Positions 23,690 to 35,588 are shown, numbered from the stretch's first letter. The stretch is 64,000 bases of DNA from Hippophae tibetana (GCA_037013495.1 CM072803.1:11054001-11118000); one strand, 5' to 3'. A program made the numbers and translations. Notes: generated from the letters alone by a model not told the origin.

Positions 23690-24445
23690 CAAGGATGGTG
23701 GAGCATGAACTTGACAAACCATGTTTGTGTAACTTGTTTAAGGTTATAAAGTGTTTGTCGAAGGTGACAAATCTTATTTGTTTCAACAGAAAGACCAAGA
23801 TGACAAATCTTATTTGTTTCAACAGAAAGACCAGGAGGAGGTTACATATAGACTTATTCATGCAGATTCCTATTAAAGAATGCATTTTTAACATCCATAT
23901 GAAAAAGGTCTCATTTACTAGCAGTGGCAATAGCTAAGAGGGTAGGCACAGAGAAAATACGGGCAACTGGAGCAAAAGTATCCTCATAATCATTCTCATA
24001 GTCTTGTGTAAAACCTTTTGCTATAAGACTAGCCTTGTAGCGATTGATGGACCCATCAGAGCGAGTCTTGATCTTATAAATCCACTTACTACCAACCACA
24101 GACTCACTAGGAGGGAGAGTAATCAGATCCCAAGTATGGTTTTTGGTCAATGCATCAATTTCTTCTTTCATTGCAATCTGTCAAAAAGGTTTAGTAGATG
24201 CCTCATGATGTGTGAGGCTCATGGAGTGTAGCAAGGGCATTGTAACAATGACAGTCAAGTAAATGTGTAGGAATGGATCTTACTTGGGTTGAATGGCAAG
24301 GTGAAATGTTTTCTAGAGGATCTTCATGCGGAGCAAGAGCAGGGGACCTATGTTCAAAGTGGGGTAGCTCGTTATCAACATGTTCTTCTACAACCTGTCT
24401 AGGATAATCATAAAAAATATTTGAAGATTGAATAGTGAAGTCCAA
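23690..24445 (-). pseudogene. Copia reverse transcriptase N-terminal part
   Basis: MKEEIDALTKNHTWDLITLP (24171 downward) and GSKWIYKIKT...RYKASLIAKGFTQ...DTFAPVARI are the classic start of copia RT, followed after a stop by HMDVKNAFFN and a PPPGLSVETNKICHL segment. Here a 36-bp unit is tandemly duplicated in frame (23766-23801 and 23802 onward), giving 12 repeated residues. The ORF upstream (24445-24203) is Pro/His-rich and matches the variable linker between integrase and RT. The sequence is lost before the YVDD catalytic motif. Confidence 0.8.
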
Positions 24446-24515
24446 AGGTGGATTAGGAGTATCTGTAGAAGGAACATGAGACTCATTGGAAAGATTTCTA
24501 AAATATTTGAATTAG

Positions 24516-25250
24516 TTAGGGAAGAACGAAAGTGATAAAGTTCAACAAATAAGCGGTGTTCCCAAAAGACAACATTTCAAGAAACACAAAGACGATGTGA
24601 AAAAGGATCATAGCATTGATACCTTTTTTGAGTTTCACCATAACCAAGAAAATAACAAAGTCTAGATCGAGGCTCAAGTTTGTTTTGTTCATGAGGTTGA
24701 AGAAGAAAAAAACGAGCAGATACAAATGAGCAAAGGTAATGATAGTTAGGAGATGACCCAAAAAGGCGCTCATACAGAGTCTAATTATGAATGATAACGC
24801 TTGGAATACGATTAATGCCATGAACAGCAGGAAGAACGGCTTCACCCCAAAATGGGGAAGGAACTTTGGCATAAAGAAGAAGAGCACGAAAAATGTCAAG
24901 AATATGACGAAATTTTCTTTCAGCTCGACCATTTTGTTGAGAGGTTCCTCGATAGGTTAGATGATGTATAGTGCCATATGAGTGTAACATAGGTTGAAAA
25001 GAATTTCGAGTATATTCAAGAGCATTATTAGATCAAATCTTTTTGATATTTTTCAAGAGCATTTTAGATCGAGATTTCATTGGAAAGATCCAACTATAAC
25101 GAGAATAATGATCAATAAAACAACAAAATATCGAGATCCACCAATACTAGTAATAGGAGAAGGTCCCTAAACATCAGAATGAATTAACTCAAAAATACTA
25201 TTAGAGATATGTTTACTATTATTGAAAGATAAAGGTGGCTGTTTTCTGAA
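24516..25250 (-). pseudogene. Copia integrase, degenerate
   Basis: The frame at 24990-24781 includes GTSQQNGRAERKFRHIL...PFWGEAVLPAVHGINRIPS, the conserved C-terminal half of the copia integrase core, in which the Glu of NG.AER belongs to the DDE triad. Upstream (to about 25250) the core continues in other frames. The highly hydrophobic overlapping frame 24516-24932 is a shadow in the wrong frame. Integrase inserts the cDNA into the genome; this copy is inactive. Confidence 0.75.
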
Positions 25251-25841
25251 CTAGCATGAAGTACAATCAAAATTGTCTTTGGACACATAACCTAATAGAC
25301 CTTTAGAAGCTAACTGTTGTACCCAAGTAGATGAGGCATGACCAAGACGAGAATGCCAAAGTGCGAGAAAAGATAAGGAAGAAACTGCAGCAGTTGCAAG
25401 CTCTTGCCCCGTCCTCAGATCCTGCACAATACACTTAGAATTGTCAAAAATAAGGCGATATCCTAGTTCAACTAATTTTCTCACAGAGCATAAATTATAG
25501 GATAGGTCAGGTTTATGGAAAACCCTAGGAACAAAGAGGGTAGATGTCGAAACAAAACCTAGACTATTTCCATGAATGGTGGAACCATCAGCTATATGAA
25601 TATTAAGGGGATGTGGTGCAGGGTCAAGTTTGGAGAATAAAGATGAGTGAGGTGTCATGTGATTACAAAATGCAGAGTCAAAAAACCAAGTTTGAGACTT
25701 ACCGGGCAGAATTGAGAGAGTAATGGAAAGAGATCCATTACCAGCCATTTGAACAACCTCAGTTATGATCTTCTGTAGTTCAGTGGATGAGAGGTTGATA
25801 GTGGATCCAGAAGACTGGGACTCTGCTGAAATAGAAGGCAT
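25251..25841 (-). pseudogene. Copia protease and GAG-pre-integrase region
   Basis: This open frame of 196 codons has WFFDSAFCNHMTPHSSLFS, the copia aspartic protease active-site region, in which the usual D-S-G-A is changed to D-S-A-F. It continues through SYNLCSVRKLVELGYRL (flap and C-terminal protease region) to ALWHSRLGHAS and FDCTSC, the GAG-pre-integrase zinc-finger start. Loss of the Gly in the active site suggests it is inactive. It is the longest surviving frame of this element. Confidence 0.85.
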
Positions 25842-26780
25842 CAGCGAAGTAGGCTCAGTATTAGCAATAGCAGCAGTAGATTTGTTGTGACGGTAACAAG
25901 TCTCAATGGTGTGGTCATGACGCTTGTAATAATTGCATAACTTTTTATTGCTCTACCTGTGACAATTGTAAAAGCCAGAGGAATCACCTGATTGTTGAGG
26001 TTGCTCAATGACAGGAGTAGGAGGAGTAATAGCCAAAACATTGAACTTAATCTAGGCTTGAAGGGTTGCAAGCCGAGCTTCTTCTCTAACCAACTCATTT
26101 ACAATAGTATCAAGAGAGGGAGAATGACTGCGATTAAAAAGCTAACCTCGGATGGGCTCAAAGTCTTTATGGAGTGACATCAAGAACTCATAGAGAAAAA
26201 ATTCATCCCTAATTGTAGCATATTGCTGAGCATTTGTTGAGCATGCCCAAATTGGATCACAAAGGTCAATTTGGTCCCAAAGGAAGCGAAGCTGATCAAA
26301 GTAGTCATTGATGGATTGCCCTGGTTCCCGTTGAAGTTGATGCAATTCAACTATTAGCTGATATTTCATGGATCCGTGAGTAGTGGAATACCTTTTGGCC
26401 AACATATCCTATGTTGCTTTGGCATCATCAAAGTTGCCCAACAGATTAGAGATGGAGGGAATAGAAGTATTTTGAATATATGTGAGGATCATGTGGTTGT
26501 GACAATCACATTCAATCATGCGACGAAGGAAAGTAGCATCTTCTTCACTTGCACCAGTACAATAATGCCAAAGCATACGACCCTTAAGAAAACTACGCAT
26601 AGCTTGAGACCATGACAAGTAATTTTTGGTCCCCGCCAATATAATATTGATAGGGCAAGAAACAAAAGCATCCTTTTTATCTATTTGGAAACACAATATG
26701 CAAAAACGGACTACAAAAATGAGGTCTACGCGAAAAACTGGGTAGGGAGGACCTGTATTGCAAAAGTCAACGGGTAGCAC
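25842..26780 (-). pseudogene. Copia gag (UBN2-type), degenerate
   Basis: Fragments at 26780-26409 (NYLSWSQAMRSFLKGRMLW) and 26405-26142 (RYSTTHGSMKYQLIVELHQL, QSINDYFDQLRFLWDQID) match the copia gag capsid-like UBN2 family. The zinc-knuckle region follows towards 25850 in broken frames (a CHYCK-type Cys/His cluster). The true start is probably close to 26680, after the leader, because the first 30 residues of the open frame are not gag-like. Gag forms the virus-like particle in the cytoplasm. Confidence 0.75.
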
Positions 26781-27387
26781 GATCTCTGTGACGTTATTGT
26801 ACTGTTAACGAGAAGTCAACGATCAGCACGGTCAGCGGGGTCTCTGTGACGTTAGCTGAATGCGATGATGACATCAACCCTAGGCAAGTCACTAATCACA
26901 TCACGGGACCAGAGTGCGACGTGTGTAGCATGTCAGATTCACGTGTTATTGCTGTTGGCGGCGCGTGCGGAGGAGGATGATTGTGATATGCCCACGGTTG
27001 TGTAGATCTAGTCGATCACAGTGGTATTTGTAGAAAGGTCATCGGGTTAAGATTCACGGTGGCGTTTAGTTTCAATGGTAGCTCGTGAAAGGACGTGTAG
27101 ATCTTTTGAGAGGTGCGTGAGAGAACATGTAGAGTCTGATGATTGCGATACTTCCACGATTGTGTAGATCTGGTCGATCCGATCACAGTGGTATCTGTAA
27201 AAAAATTATCATAGCAAGATGCACGACGGCGACGGTGATTGGAGTGGTCTGTGTGGTGCGGGACTCCTTAACAATGACGATTATTGTCCCAGAACCTATG
27301 GACAACGGCTGAAAGATGTCGGAGGTTCAACGGTGAGTGGTTGCAGCGACTATTGTGACAAGACTGCTAGAAAGATAAGAGTAGTAA
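26781..27387 (-). other. Untranslated leader of the 23690-27552 copia element
   Basis: About 600 bp between primer-binding site and gag, GC-richer than its surroundings. It contains a diverged ~163-bp duplication (GTGTAGATCT(A/G)GTCGATC at about 27000 and 27162) and a shorter one (TCTCTGTGACGTTA at about 26781 and 26840). A plus-strand frame at 27219-27404 has no recognisable domain. Confidence 0.6.
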
Positions 27388-27398
27388 CTCTGATACCA

Positions 27399-27499
27399 TG
27401 TTAGAAAAACTTAATGATTGTATTATATTCTCTGATTTAAATGAATATATATGGTACATTTATATAGGAAAATAAATTAGATATGTATAAAGTAATTAG

Positions 27500-27530
<31 letters not shown>

Positions 27531-27552
27531 TGCTATTAGATATACATTAACA
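27399..27552 (-). repeat. 5' LTR of the 23690-27552 copia element
   Basis: Minus-strand TG...CA repeat of 154 bp, adjoining a canonical initiator-Met primer-binding site. It is short for a copia LTR. The matching 3' LTR is not in the window because the element is truncated. Confidence 0.75.
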
Positions 27553-29270
27553 ATCGAAAAGATATTAATTTTTTAAAATTTTTGGGATTTTTTTTATAAA
27601 TTTTTTATTATTTTTATTTTACAAATGCATATAATTAAAAATATACGTGGATGCGCTTGAAACAAAAAAATCCAAAACCTTTGCAAAGCATTCACTATTC
27701 ACTCATAATTCAAAATCGCAACACGTGGGACTTCCTTTGATAAGTGTGTGTGATTTTCGTATAGTTGGTATTTCTTTCTATATAAACCATTTAACACTAG
27801 TTTTAATAGAACTCAAAAATAGATAATTTTTTTATAATAAATATAAAATAATATTCTGTGAAATAGATAGTATTAAAATTGTACAAAATTATAAAAAAAT
27901 TAAAAATAATACAAAAATTATAAAATTAAACTATAGACAACAATTGAAAAAAAAAACTAGAGATAACAATTGAAAAAAAGATTCAATAAATAATTAAAAG
28001 AATTGAAAAACGAAATTAAAAAAAAATCCAAAGATTTCATTCCTTTTTTATTGTTTTCATGAATAATTTTTTAATTTATTGTTTGTAATGAATAACTAAT
28101 TTTATAATTGATTATGAGTGATTTTAAAACCATATATATAAATTGTAATATTTAATAAGACTTAAATATTATATTCAATTATTTTTATTATATATTAATT
28201 TTCGGTTTTAATTATTATATAAATTTATTTGATTATTTAAGTATATAATTAAATAATCAAATTAATTCATTGTTAATCAATTTAGTTGATTGACTACGTA
28301 TTCGTTTGATCAATTTAAATAAGTAGTGATAAATTACTTGCAAAGAAAATTAATACTTAAGATAATTAAATCAAATTTGTGTATTTAATCTTGATCTAAT
28401 TTACTTTTTTAAAAATTAATGTTTTTGATAAATTAAATTTAGAGAATTTATACTAAATTATCTATTAAAAAGAGTTAAATTAATAACTTATTTGATTCAC
28501 AGATTATGTAAAAAGAGGTGAAGATTTTGTTTAATCAAAGAGAAAGAGAATATGATATACTTTTATTGATTGCAATACATGCCAGTGGTGTTAAATGATC
28601 ATACAATCGTTATTTTATTTTAATCTTTATCATAATATTTATATATTTTTTATCTTTATTAATATTTAATTATTAGATTTAATTTTTCAGTTTACAAAAC
28701 AAAACCCATTTTTTAATAAATATGAGTTAGTTTTTAAAATATTCTGTAGAAAAATATTCTTACTTAATATATATTAAATAACGATATTTTAAATAATTTT
28801 AAGTAAATTTTTAATTAACTATTAATCTGAACACTAAACAATTGACATCAAAATGGATATGACATCAACCAATGTCATCCCTTATGACATGGTTTAGTGA
28901 TTTTATAGGTCTATATATCCAAAGAATACGTCTATGTCCCAGTAGCAATGAGCTTCAACATAATATATGGATCAAAATCTTCTATTTATTTTTCTCTTTT
29001 TATTTGTGCTTGTTTTTAAATTTTATAATAATAAATGAAGTTTGTGAATGTCTTCTTGGAGAAGATGATGTGAAGTGAAAGATTAACAAAACAAGAAGAA
29101 GAGAACAAAGAGAATCAATAAATTAAGCATGATAACAATCATTGTATTTTTATTTTATTTTGTGATATGTGTATACAAACTAACTATACTCTAGTAAGTA
29201 ATGTAATCATAGTTACAGTATCTTCTAATGGTCTACCAATAAGATTGTAGCAATTTAATTTTGTGATTAG
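27553..29270. other. AT-rich spacer, nothing recognised
   Basis: Very AT-rich. No frame with a recognisable domain; the 68-residue frame at 28872-29078 is unremarkable. Confidence 0.45.
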
Positions 29271-29274
29271 TTTA

Positions 29275-29560
29275 CAACCCAGGTTGCGTTTTGATTTGAA
29301 TAAAAACTTGAGTTGTTCCTGACTTAGTTTTCAAAAATAAATCCATGTGTATTTTGTAAAATCATCTAGAAAGCATGTCTTAGGTGACAATGCCATAAAG
29401 AAATATCACACAAATGATTTAGAAAAGTAATTTTATTTATAGGTACTTTAGTAGAAGTATAACAAAACTGAACATAGAAGAAACAATTCACATAACATGA
29501 AAAACGATGAAATTCAAAGAATACAAAATTATATCGTGTAAACTTAGACCCACTTAATAA
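29275..29560 (-). pseudogene. Copia GAG-pre-integrase/integrase scrap
   Basis: Minus-strand translation gives SLWHCHLRHA (the WH.RLGH start of GAG-pre-integrase) followed almost directly by LDDFTKYTWIYF (the D-D-F/Y..TW start of the integrase core). In intact elements these lie about 70 residues apart, so an internal deletion has joined them. No LTR or other part of this copy was found. It ends about 400 bp before the Tnt1-like element. Confidence 0.6.
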
Positions 29561-29984
29561 TTTTTTTTATAATTTAAGATACATGTAAGATACTTTTATC
29601 TTCTTGTAAGATATTTTTAAGAAGAGTCTTTTTGTGAGATATTTCACTTTCAAAATAATTAGAATCAACGTTAGTGGTAGAGAAAAAATGCATATTTTGA
29701 ATCTTACATTAATATTTTCTGATCATAATAATGCATATTTTGAATTTGAAATTATTGATAAAAATAATATTTAATTTTTAGATTAATAATATATAGTTTA
29801 AAAACCAAAAACAATGGTAGCATATATATATATACTATGTCATTTTCCACAGAACAGTATACTAACGTGACTTTAATGAGTTACAATATAATATTTGTAC
29901 TCGATTTTAACTTTCATCATTTATACAGATTTTCGTACATCTCGTGGTTCAACGAGAGTACAAATCCATTTTAAAGTTATTTTA

Positions 29985-30551
29985 ATTAAGAAACATAAAA
30001 GACATTTAATTAAGAAGTTTATTAATTTTTAGTTCATTCAATATAAAACAATAATTTTTTTGTTCATTCAATACATAGTATTAATTTCTTATCCATTTAA
30101 ATTAGAGATGAACATATAATCTTTGATGTCAGAAGTTCTTCAAGGATGTTACCTATAAATAGTTTGTTTTATTTGTGTAAAACATAAGAGCAAATGAATT
30201 AGAGAACATACATAAGAAAGATAGTAAAAGTCTTTGTGAGAGTTATCTTGTGAGTTACTACTTAGAAAGAAAAATTTATTCCTTCTTTGTAAGTAATATT
30301 TTCCCTATTTTGTAAGAGAGTTGTTTCTCCTATTACAATAGAGATTATAATTGTTATCTAATTGTAACTAGAGAAAAAATGTTGTAATCTTTATTTTATA
30401 ATAGTGAAATCCTCCTACACTTGCTCATGATTTTTTATCCCACTTTGTTCAGGGGTTTTTCCACGTAAAATATTTGTGTCTATTTTATTTTCATTATTCT
30501 CAATTTCACTTTAGTTGTATGTTAGCTTCGACCCGATAATTTTTCCTAACA
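29985..30551 (+). repeat. 5' LTR of the Tnt1-like element
   Basis: Matches the 3' LTR from about GAGATGAACAT(A/G)TAATCTTTG through CCTATAAATA (TATA-like, about 30151) to CCTAACA at 30551. The first ~100 bp are strongly diverged, so the left limit is approximate. Confidence 0.7.
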
Positions 30552-30603
30552 ATGGTATCACAGCAATTGGTTGAGAGGTGTGAAGTAGATCGTTGTGAAC
30601 GAG

Positions 30604-31450
30604 ATGTCGACTACGAAAAAGTTTGATGTTGAGAAGTTCAACGGGAGTAATTTCTCGTTGTGGAAAATGAAAATTAAGGCAAATTTAAGGAAAGACAATT
30701 GTTTGGCAGCAATTGGAGAGAAGCCCGCAGAGATCACTGATGACAACACGTGGAATGAGATGAACGACAATGTAATTGCCGATCTTCACTTAGCACTAGC
30801 CGATGGAGTGTTATCTAGTGTGGCAGAAAAGAAGACTACAAATGAGATTTAGGATACTCTAACAAGACTGTACGAGGCCAAGTCACCACACAATAAGTTC
30901 TTCTTAAAGAAAAGATTGTACACTCTTTCGAATGATGGAATCCACATCGGTGACCGACCACATCAACATTTTGAATATTCTATTTTTGCAACTTACATCA
31001 ATGGGTTACACAATAGAGACATTTGAACGTGTGGAGCTTCTATTACAAAGTCTACCTGACTCGTATGATCAACTCATCATCAACCTGACGAACAATATCC
31101 TCACGGATCATCTAGTCTTCAACAAAATTACTGTCGTTATTTTGGAAGAAGAAACCAAGCGTAAAAATAAAGAAGACAAATAGGTAGGTTTGCAGCAAGC
31201 GGAAGCTTTGACGATGATGAGAGGAAGATCAACAGAATGTGGCCCCAATGGGAATCAAAATCATGGTAGATCAAAATCAAGAAATAAGAGAATTTCAAGT
31301 GCTACAACTATGCCAAGAAAGGGCATGTCAAGAAGGATTGTTGGTTCAAAAAGAAGAATGGAATCCCTGAGTCATCAAATGCTCAAGGGAATGTGGCAAA
31401 TACCTCAAATGATGGTGAAGTTCTATACAACGAGGCAACAAAGGTAGTTG
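30604..31450 (+). pseudogene. Tnt1-like gag with zinc knuckle, frameshifted
   Basis: ATG at 30604 opens MSTTKKFDVEKFNGSNFSLW, the usual gag start of Tnt1-94 elements; an in-frame GTG slightly upstream is not needed. The frame runs to 30849, meets a stop, continues in another frame (NKFFLKKRLYTL, about 30893) and again at 30932-31183 (MESTSVTDHINILN...LLQSLPDSYDQL). A basic linker and the zinc knuckle (about 31190-31340, YNYAKKGHVKKDCW-like in a shifted frame) follow. At least three disruptions are visible. Confidence 0.8.
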
Positions 31451-32900
31451 GAGGCAGAAAATAGTTCGTTGATATCTGGTTATTAGACGCAAGAGCAATA
31501 TGGCACATGACATCTCGGAGAGAATGATTTCACAAATATGAACCAATCTTAGGAGGTTTTGTACACATGGGCGATGATCATGCTTTGTAGATCGTTGGTA
31601 TTCATACTATCAAGATAAAGATGTTTGATGGTACAATTCGCATTATTCAGGAGGTACATTACATGAAAGGCCTGAGGAAGAATCTATTATCTTTGGGTCA
31701 AATAGATAGTCTTGGATGCAAGACCCATATTGAAAATGGGGTCATGAAAATTGTCAAAGGCATACTTGTGGTAATGAAGGAATAAAAGATCGAGATGAAT
31801 CTATTCATGCTAAAAGGAGAAACACTAGATGAAGTTGATGTGTGTGTCACGTCAATCAACAAGGGAGAAGAGTCGACGAAGATGTGCATCTCAAACTAGG
31901 TCACATGTCAGAACGCAGTTTGAAGATTCTCTTCGACAAAAAGCTACTTCCAAGTCTCAAATCAGTAAATCTACCTTTTTCTATTAGCATTGTGTTACAA
32001 GTAAGTAGCATAGATTGAAGTTTAATAGATCTGATGCCAAGAGTAAATGTATTCTAGACTTGATTCATTCTAATTTATGGGAGTCACCAGAAATGTCCCT
32101 AGGAGGAACAAAGTATTTTGTGTCTTTTATTGATGATTATTCCAGGAGATGTTGGTTGTATCCAATCAAGAAGAAGTCAGATGTATTTCCGGTATTCAAA
32201 GACTTCAAAGCGTAGATGGAACTTGAATCTGGGAAAAAGATCAAGTGCTTGAGGACAGATAGTGGAAGAGAGTACACAGACGGTGAGTTTCTTTCTTTTT
32301 GCAAGCAGGTAGGTATTAAATGACAGTACATAGTCACATACACGCCTCAACAAAATGGAGTGGCAGAGCGGAGGAATAGAACTCTTACAGAAAGGATGAG
32401 AGTTATGTTGAGGATTGTAGGTCAATCCAACTCTTTTTGGCAAAAGCAGCCAAAACCGCTTATTATGTGATAAATTGGTCGCCATCAACAACAATTGATT
32501 TAAAGACACCGATGGAGATGTGGACTGGTAAGCCACCAGACTACTCTACTTTACATTCTTTTGGATGTCCTGCGTATGTCATGTACAATGCCCAATAAAG
32601 AACAAAGTTGAATCCGAAATCTAGGAGGTGTATATTCTTGGGGTATGTTGATGGAGTGAAGGGGTATCGCCTGTGGGATCCCACTACCCACAAGGTTATT
32701 GTCAGTAGGGATGTGATCTTTGCAGAAGATCAACTAATGCAAACAGATGGACACGATAGCACATCAAAAGAGGTTTCATAGACTACAACAATACATGTGG
32801 AAAATAATTTGGTTCAAGAAACTCTAGTTTCTATTGAAGCAATACTAGAGCACGGAGTATAAGAACCAGTTGAGTCCGAGTCTTCAGAAGTTTGTCGGTC
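31451..32900 (+). pseudogene. Tnt1-like protease and integrase, degenerate
   Basis: About 31480-31780 gives a protease-like LLDA.A.WHMTSR...F (D-A-G-A-type active site changed) and LRKNLLSLGQIDSLGC, the conserved end of the domain. The GAG-pre-integrase follows near 31880-31960. Integrase begins at about 32030 with CILDLIHSNLWESPEMSLGG, then KYFVSFIDDYSRRCWLYPIK (32110-32190), LRTDSG (about 32255), TPQQNGVAERRNRTL (about 32343-32390) and the C-terminal FGCPAY and SRDVIF-type phrases (32565-32720). Several single-base shifts and stops interrupt it. Confidence 0.8.
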
Positions 32901-32929
32901 AACTCATGAGAAAAGGTCACCATCTTGGC

Positions 32930-33630
32930 ATTCAAAGTATGTTACAGATAGGAATGTTACATACTGTCTTTTAACGGAGGGCGGAGTGCCCTCAACCTTC
33001 CAAGAAGATACAAGTAGCTCATATGTGTCTTTATGGATGGCAATAATGCTGGAAGAAATTGAAGCTCTACACAAGAACAAGACTTGGGAACTGGTACCAT
33101 TTCCACATGGGAGAAGAGCCATAGGTAACAAATGGGCCTACAAGATCAAATGGGATAGCAATGATCAAGTGGAACAGTTTCGTGCAAGATTGGTGGTAAA
33201 AGGATTCGCTCAGAAAGAAGGTATTGATTTCAACCAGATATTTTCCCCGGTAGTTCGACTTAGAACAATCATAATAGTCTTGGCTATGTGTGCTACGTTT
33301 GACTTACATCTGGAGCAATTGGATGTAAAAATTGCATTTCTTTATGGAGAACTTGAAGAAGAAATCTATATACTCCAACCAGAAGGTTTTGCTGAAACAA
33401 GAAAGGAGAACTTGGTTTGCAGGTTTAACAAATCTCTATACGATCTCAAACAAGCGTCGAGGTGTTGGTACAAGAGATTTGATTCCTTCATTATTAGCCT
33501 TGGATACAACAGACTCAGTTCAGACCATTGTACGTACTTCAAAAGGTTTGATTTAGAGAATAATTTTATTATGTTGTTATTGTATGTGGATGACATGTTG
33601 GTAAGAAGCCCCAACAGAGATCACATCTAA
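32930..33630 (+). pseudogene. Tnt1-like reverse transcriptase
   Basis: A 214-codon open frame (32986-33630) carries the copia RT in order: MLEEIEALHKNKTWELV, GNKWAYKIK, RARLVVKGFAQKEGIDF, FSPVVRL, LEQLDVKIAFLYGELEEEIY (normally D-V-K-T-A-F-L-H-G), KSLYDLKQASRCWY and the catalytic YVDDML near its end. It stops at 33628, just after the YVDD block, and continues in another frame to about 33790. RT copies the element RNA into cDNA within gag particles. The core motifs are intact, but the surrounding polyprotein is broken. Confidence 0.9.
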
Positions 33631-33639
33631 GAATGGAAG

Positions 33640-34550
33640 GCATAGTTGGCTAGGGAGTTTGATATGATGGACTTAGGACCAAAAAACAAGATTCTAGGGA
33701 TGCAGATTCAATGAGATAGAAATAACATGAAGATTTAGTTTTCTCAGAAGAACTATTTCAACAAGATCTTACGACGCTTCAACATGCAAGATAGTAAAGC
33801 CAATTTCTACCCCACTTCCTATTAATTTCAAGTTATCCTCAAGTATGTGTCCTAGAAATGAATCAAATAGGATAGAGATGTCTCGAGTACCATATGCATC
33901 AGTATTTGGAAGTTTAATGTTTGCCATGATATGTACAAGACCAGACATTGCACAAGTATTGGGAGTAGTTAGTCGGTTTATGGAAAATCCTGGAGGAGAG
34001 CATTGGAATATTGTGAATAGGGTTTTGAGATATATCAGAGGAACCTCAAATGCTGCATTATGTTACGGAGGATCAGATTTTATTGTGAGAGGGTATGTTG
34101 ATTCAGATTTTGGAGGGGATTTTAATAAAAGCAAGTCAATTACAGGTTATGTGTTTACACTTACAGGAGGAGTTGTAAGTTGGGTATCTAAACTGTAATA
34201 AGTTGTAGCTCTATGTACAATGAAAGAAGAATACATGGCAGCTACACAAGCTTGCAAGAAAGTAGTCTGGATACAGAGGTTATTGGAGGAGCTCGGGTAC
34301 AAGCAGGAGAAGATTGTTCTGTTTTGTGATAATCAGAGTGCTTTGCACATTGTAAGGAATCCAACTTTTCATTCACGGACAAAGCACATAAGAGTTCAGT
34401 ATCACTTTGTTCAGGAAGTAGTGGAAGAATGTAGTATGGATATGCAGAAGATTCACACGGACTAGAACTTAGCAGATGTTATGACCAAGCCAATAAACAC
34501 TGACAAGTTTAAATGGTGTAACTCCTTGTGTGGTCTAGCGGAAACATAAG
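33640..34550 (+). pseudogene. Tnt1-like RT C-terminal part and RNase H
   Basis: Fragments at 33845-34198 (VPYASVFGSLMFAMICTRPD, then LRYIRGTSNAAL, YVDSDFGGD) and 34220-34465 (KEEYMAATQACKKVVWIQRL, FCDNQSALHIVRNPTFHSR, TKHI) give the RNase H domain with its DxD, E and D catalytic positions. After a stop at 34464 the polyprotein end follows (LADVMTKP) and terminates at about 34548. One stop separates the first two fragments. The polypurine tract and 3' LTR start about 55 bp further on. Confidence 0.85.
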
Positions 34551-34614
34551 CAAGCATGGATTTGGAAAGCGAGGAAGGATGGAAGGATTATGTAAGTGAC
34601 TTTAAGTGGGAGAA

Positions 34615-35230
34615 TGTGATAATTGATGGCCTTGTTTAGTGGTAAAACCACTTACTTGGTTAATGTTATATTTTGCTAATGGATGAAGTAAGAAACAAGG
34701 AAGCCATTTAATTAAGGATGCTATTGGAGCACTAATTTCTTGTGCATTCAATGTGGAGCACTAATTTCTTGTCCATTCAAAGTGGAGATGAACATGTAAT
34801 CTTTGCTACCACAAGTTCTTCAAAGATGTTGCCTATAAATAACTTGTTTTATTTGTACAAAACATAAGAGCAAATGAATTAGAGAGCATCTATAAGAAAG
34901 ATAGTAAAAGTCTTTGTGAGAGTTATCTTGTGAGTTATTACTTAGAAAGGAAAATTGGTTCCTTATTTGTAAGTAATATTTTCTCTATTTTGTGAGAGAG
35001 TTATTTCTCTTATTACAATAGAGATTAGAATTTTTATCTCATTGTAACTAAAGAGAAAATGTTGTAATCACTATTTTACAATAATGAAATCCTCCTACAC
35101 TTGCCCATGGTTTTTTACCCCAATTTGTTCGGGGGGTTTTCACGTAAAATATTTGTGTCCATTTTATTTTCATTATTCTCAATTTCACTTTAGTTTTGTG
35201 TTAGATTCGACCTGGTAATTTTTCCTAACA
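34615..35230 (+). repeat. 3' LTR of the Tnt1-like element
   Basis: Starts TGTGATAATTG after the polypurine tract and ends CCTAACA. It contains a short duplication GGAGCACTAATTTCTTG (about 34726 and 34756) and a TATAAATAAC box (34833). Confidence 0.8.
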
Positions 35231-35588
35231 TGAAGTAATCTTAACAAATTATATATTGATAAAAACTTATATTTATATATGAGTCAATTATTCTTATCCA
35301 TTAAGTTATTTTTTTTTAAGATTTGAACCCATTATCACGTTAAAATATAACAAAATTATTAAACCCATAAAATGAAATTTTATTGTACAATTAGAGGTAT
35401 TTTTAGTGAGTTAATTAGAGCTATGGATAGTAGTTTCTAGTGTACTTATAAATAGCAAAATTTGTAATTGTACAATAAGTAGTCAATAATACAGTTTCTC
35501 ACAGTTCTCATATTGCTATCAGAGCTACTCGAATCCGGTGGATTCTACTAGTCTTTCGAGCCTTCAAGAGCTCATATAGGGTCTCTTC

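Larger units (their letters stand above)
23690..27552 (-). mobile_element. Ty1/copia element with short LTR, truncated within RT
   Basis: On the minus strand the element starts with a 154-bp LTR (27552-27399, TGTTAATG...CTAACA), then the primer-binding site TGGTATCAGAG (27398-27388), a ~600-bp leader, gag, protease, integrase and the first part of RT. It stops near 23690, after the LKQ-type RT motif. The catalytic YVDD block, RNase H and 3' LTR are missing. The left boundary probably reflects a deletion. All frames carry stops or shifts. The LTR includes a long (TA)n run (27499-27525) and a TATAAATG-like box on the minus strand. Confidence 0.85.
29985..35230 (+). mobile_element. Full-length Tnt1-like Ty1/copia retrotransposon, mutated
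   Basis: Direct LTRs (about 29985-30551 and 34615-35230) end in identical TTTTTCCTAACA. Between them lie a primer-binding site ATGGTATCACAGC (30552), gag, protease, integrase, RT and RNase H in copia order, and a polypurine tract AAGTGGGAGAA (34604-34614). Gag and RT resemble the Tnt1-94 group. Frames are interrupted by a modest number of stops and shifts, so it is old but less decayed than its neighbours. The start of the left LTR has diverged and could not be aligned exactly, so no target duplication is given. Confidence 0.85.

Noticed and set aside
24516..24932. 138-residue very hydrophobic minus-strand frame
   Set aside because: Phe/Leu-rich shadow of the copia integrase frame; not a membrane protein.
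27219..27404. 61-residue frame rich in Gly/Asp
   Set aside because: Opposite strand to the copia leader; ends at the primer-binding site; no domain.
27499..27525. (TA)n microsatellite as a separate finding
   Set aside because: An ordinary simple repeat within an LTR; similar runs at 8708 and 54956.
32177..32536. 119-residue minus-strand frame inside the Tnt1-like integrase
   Set aside because: Antisense shadow of integrase coding sequence.
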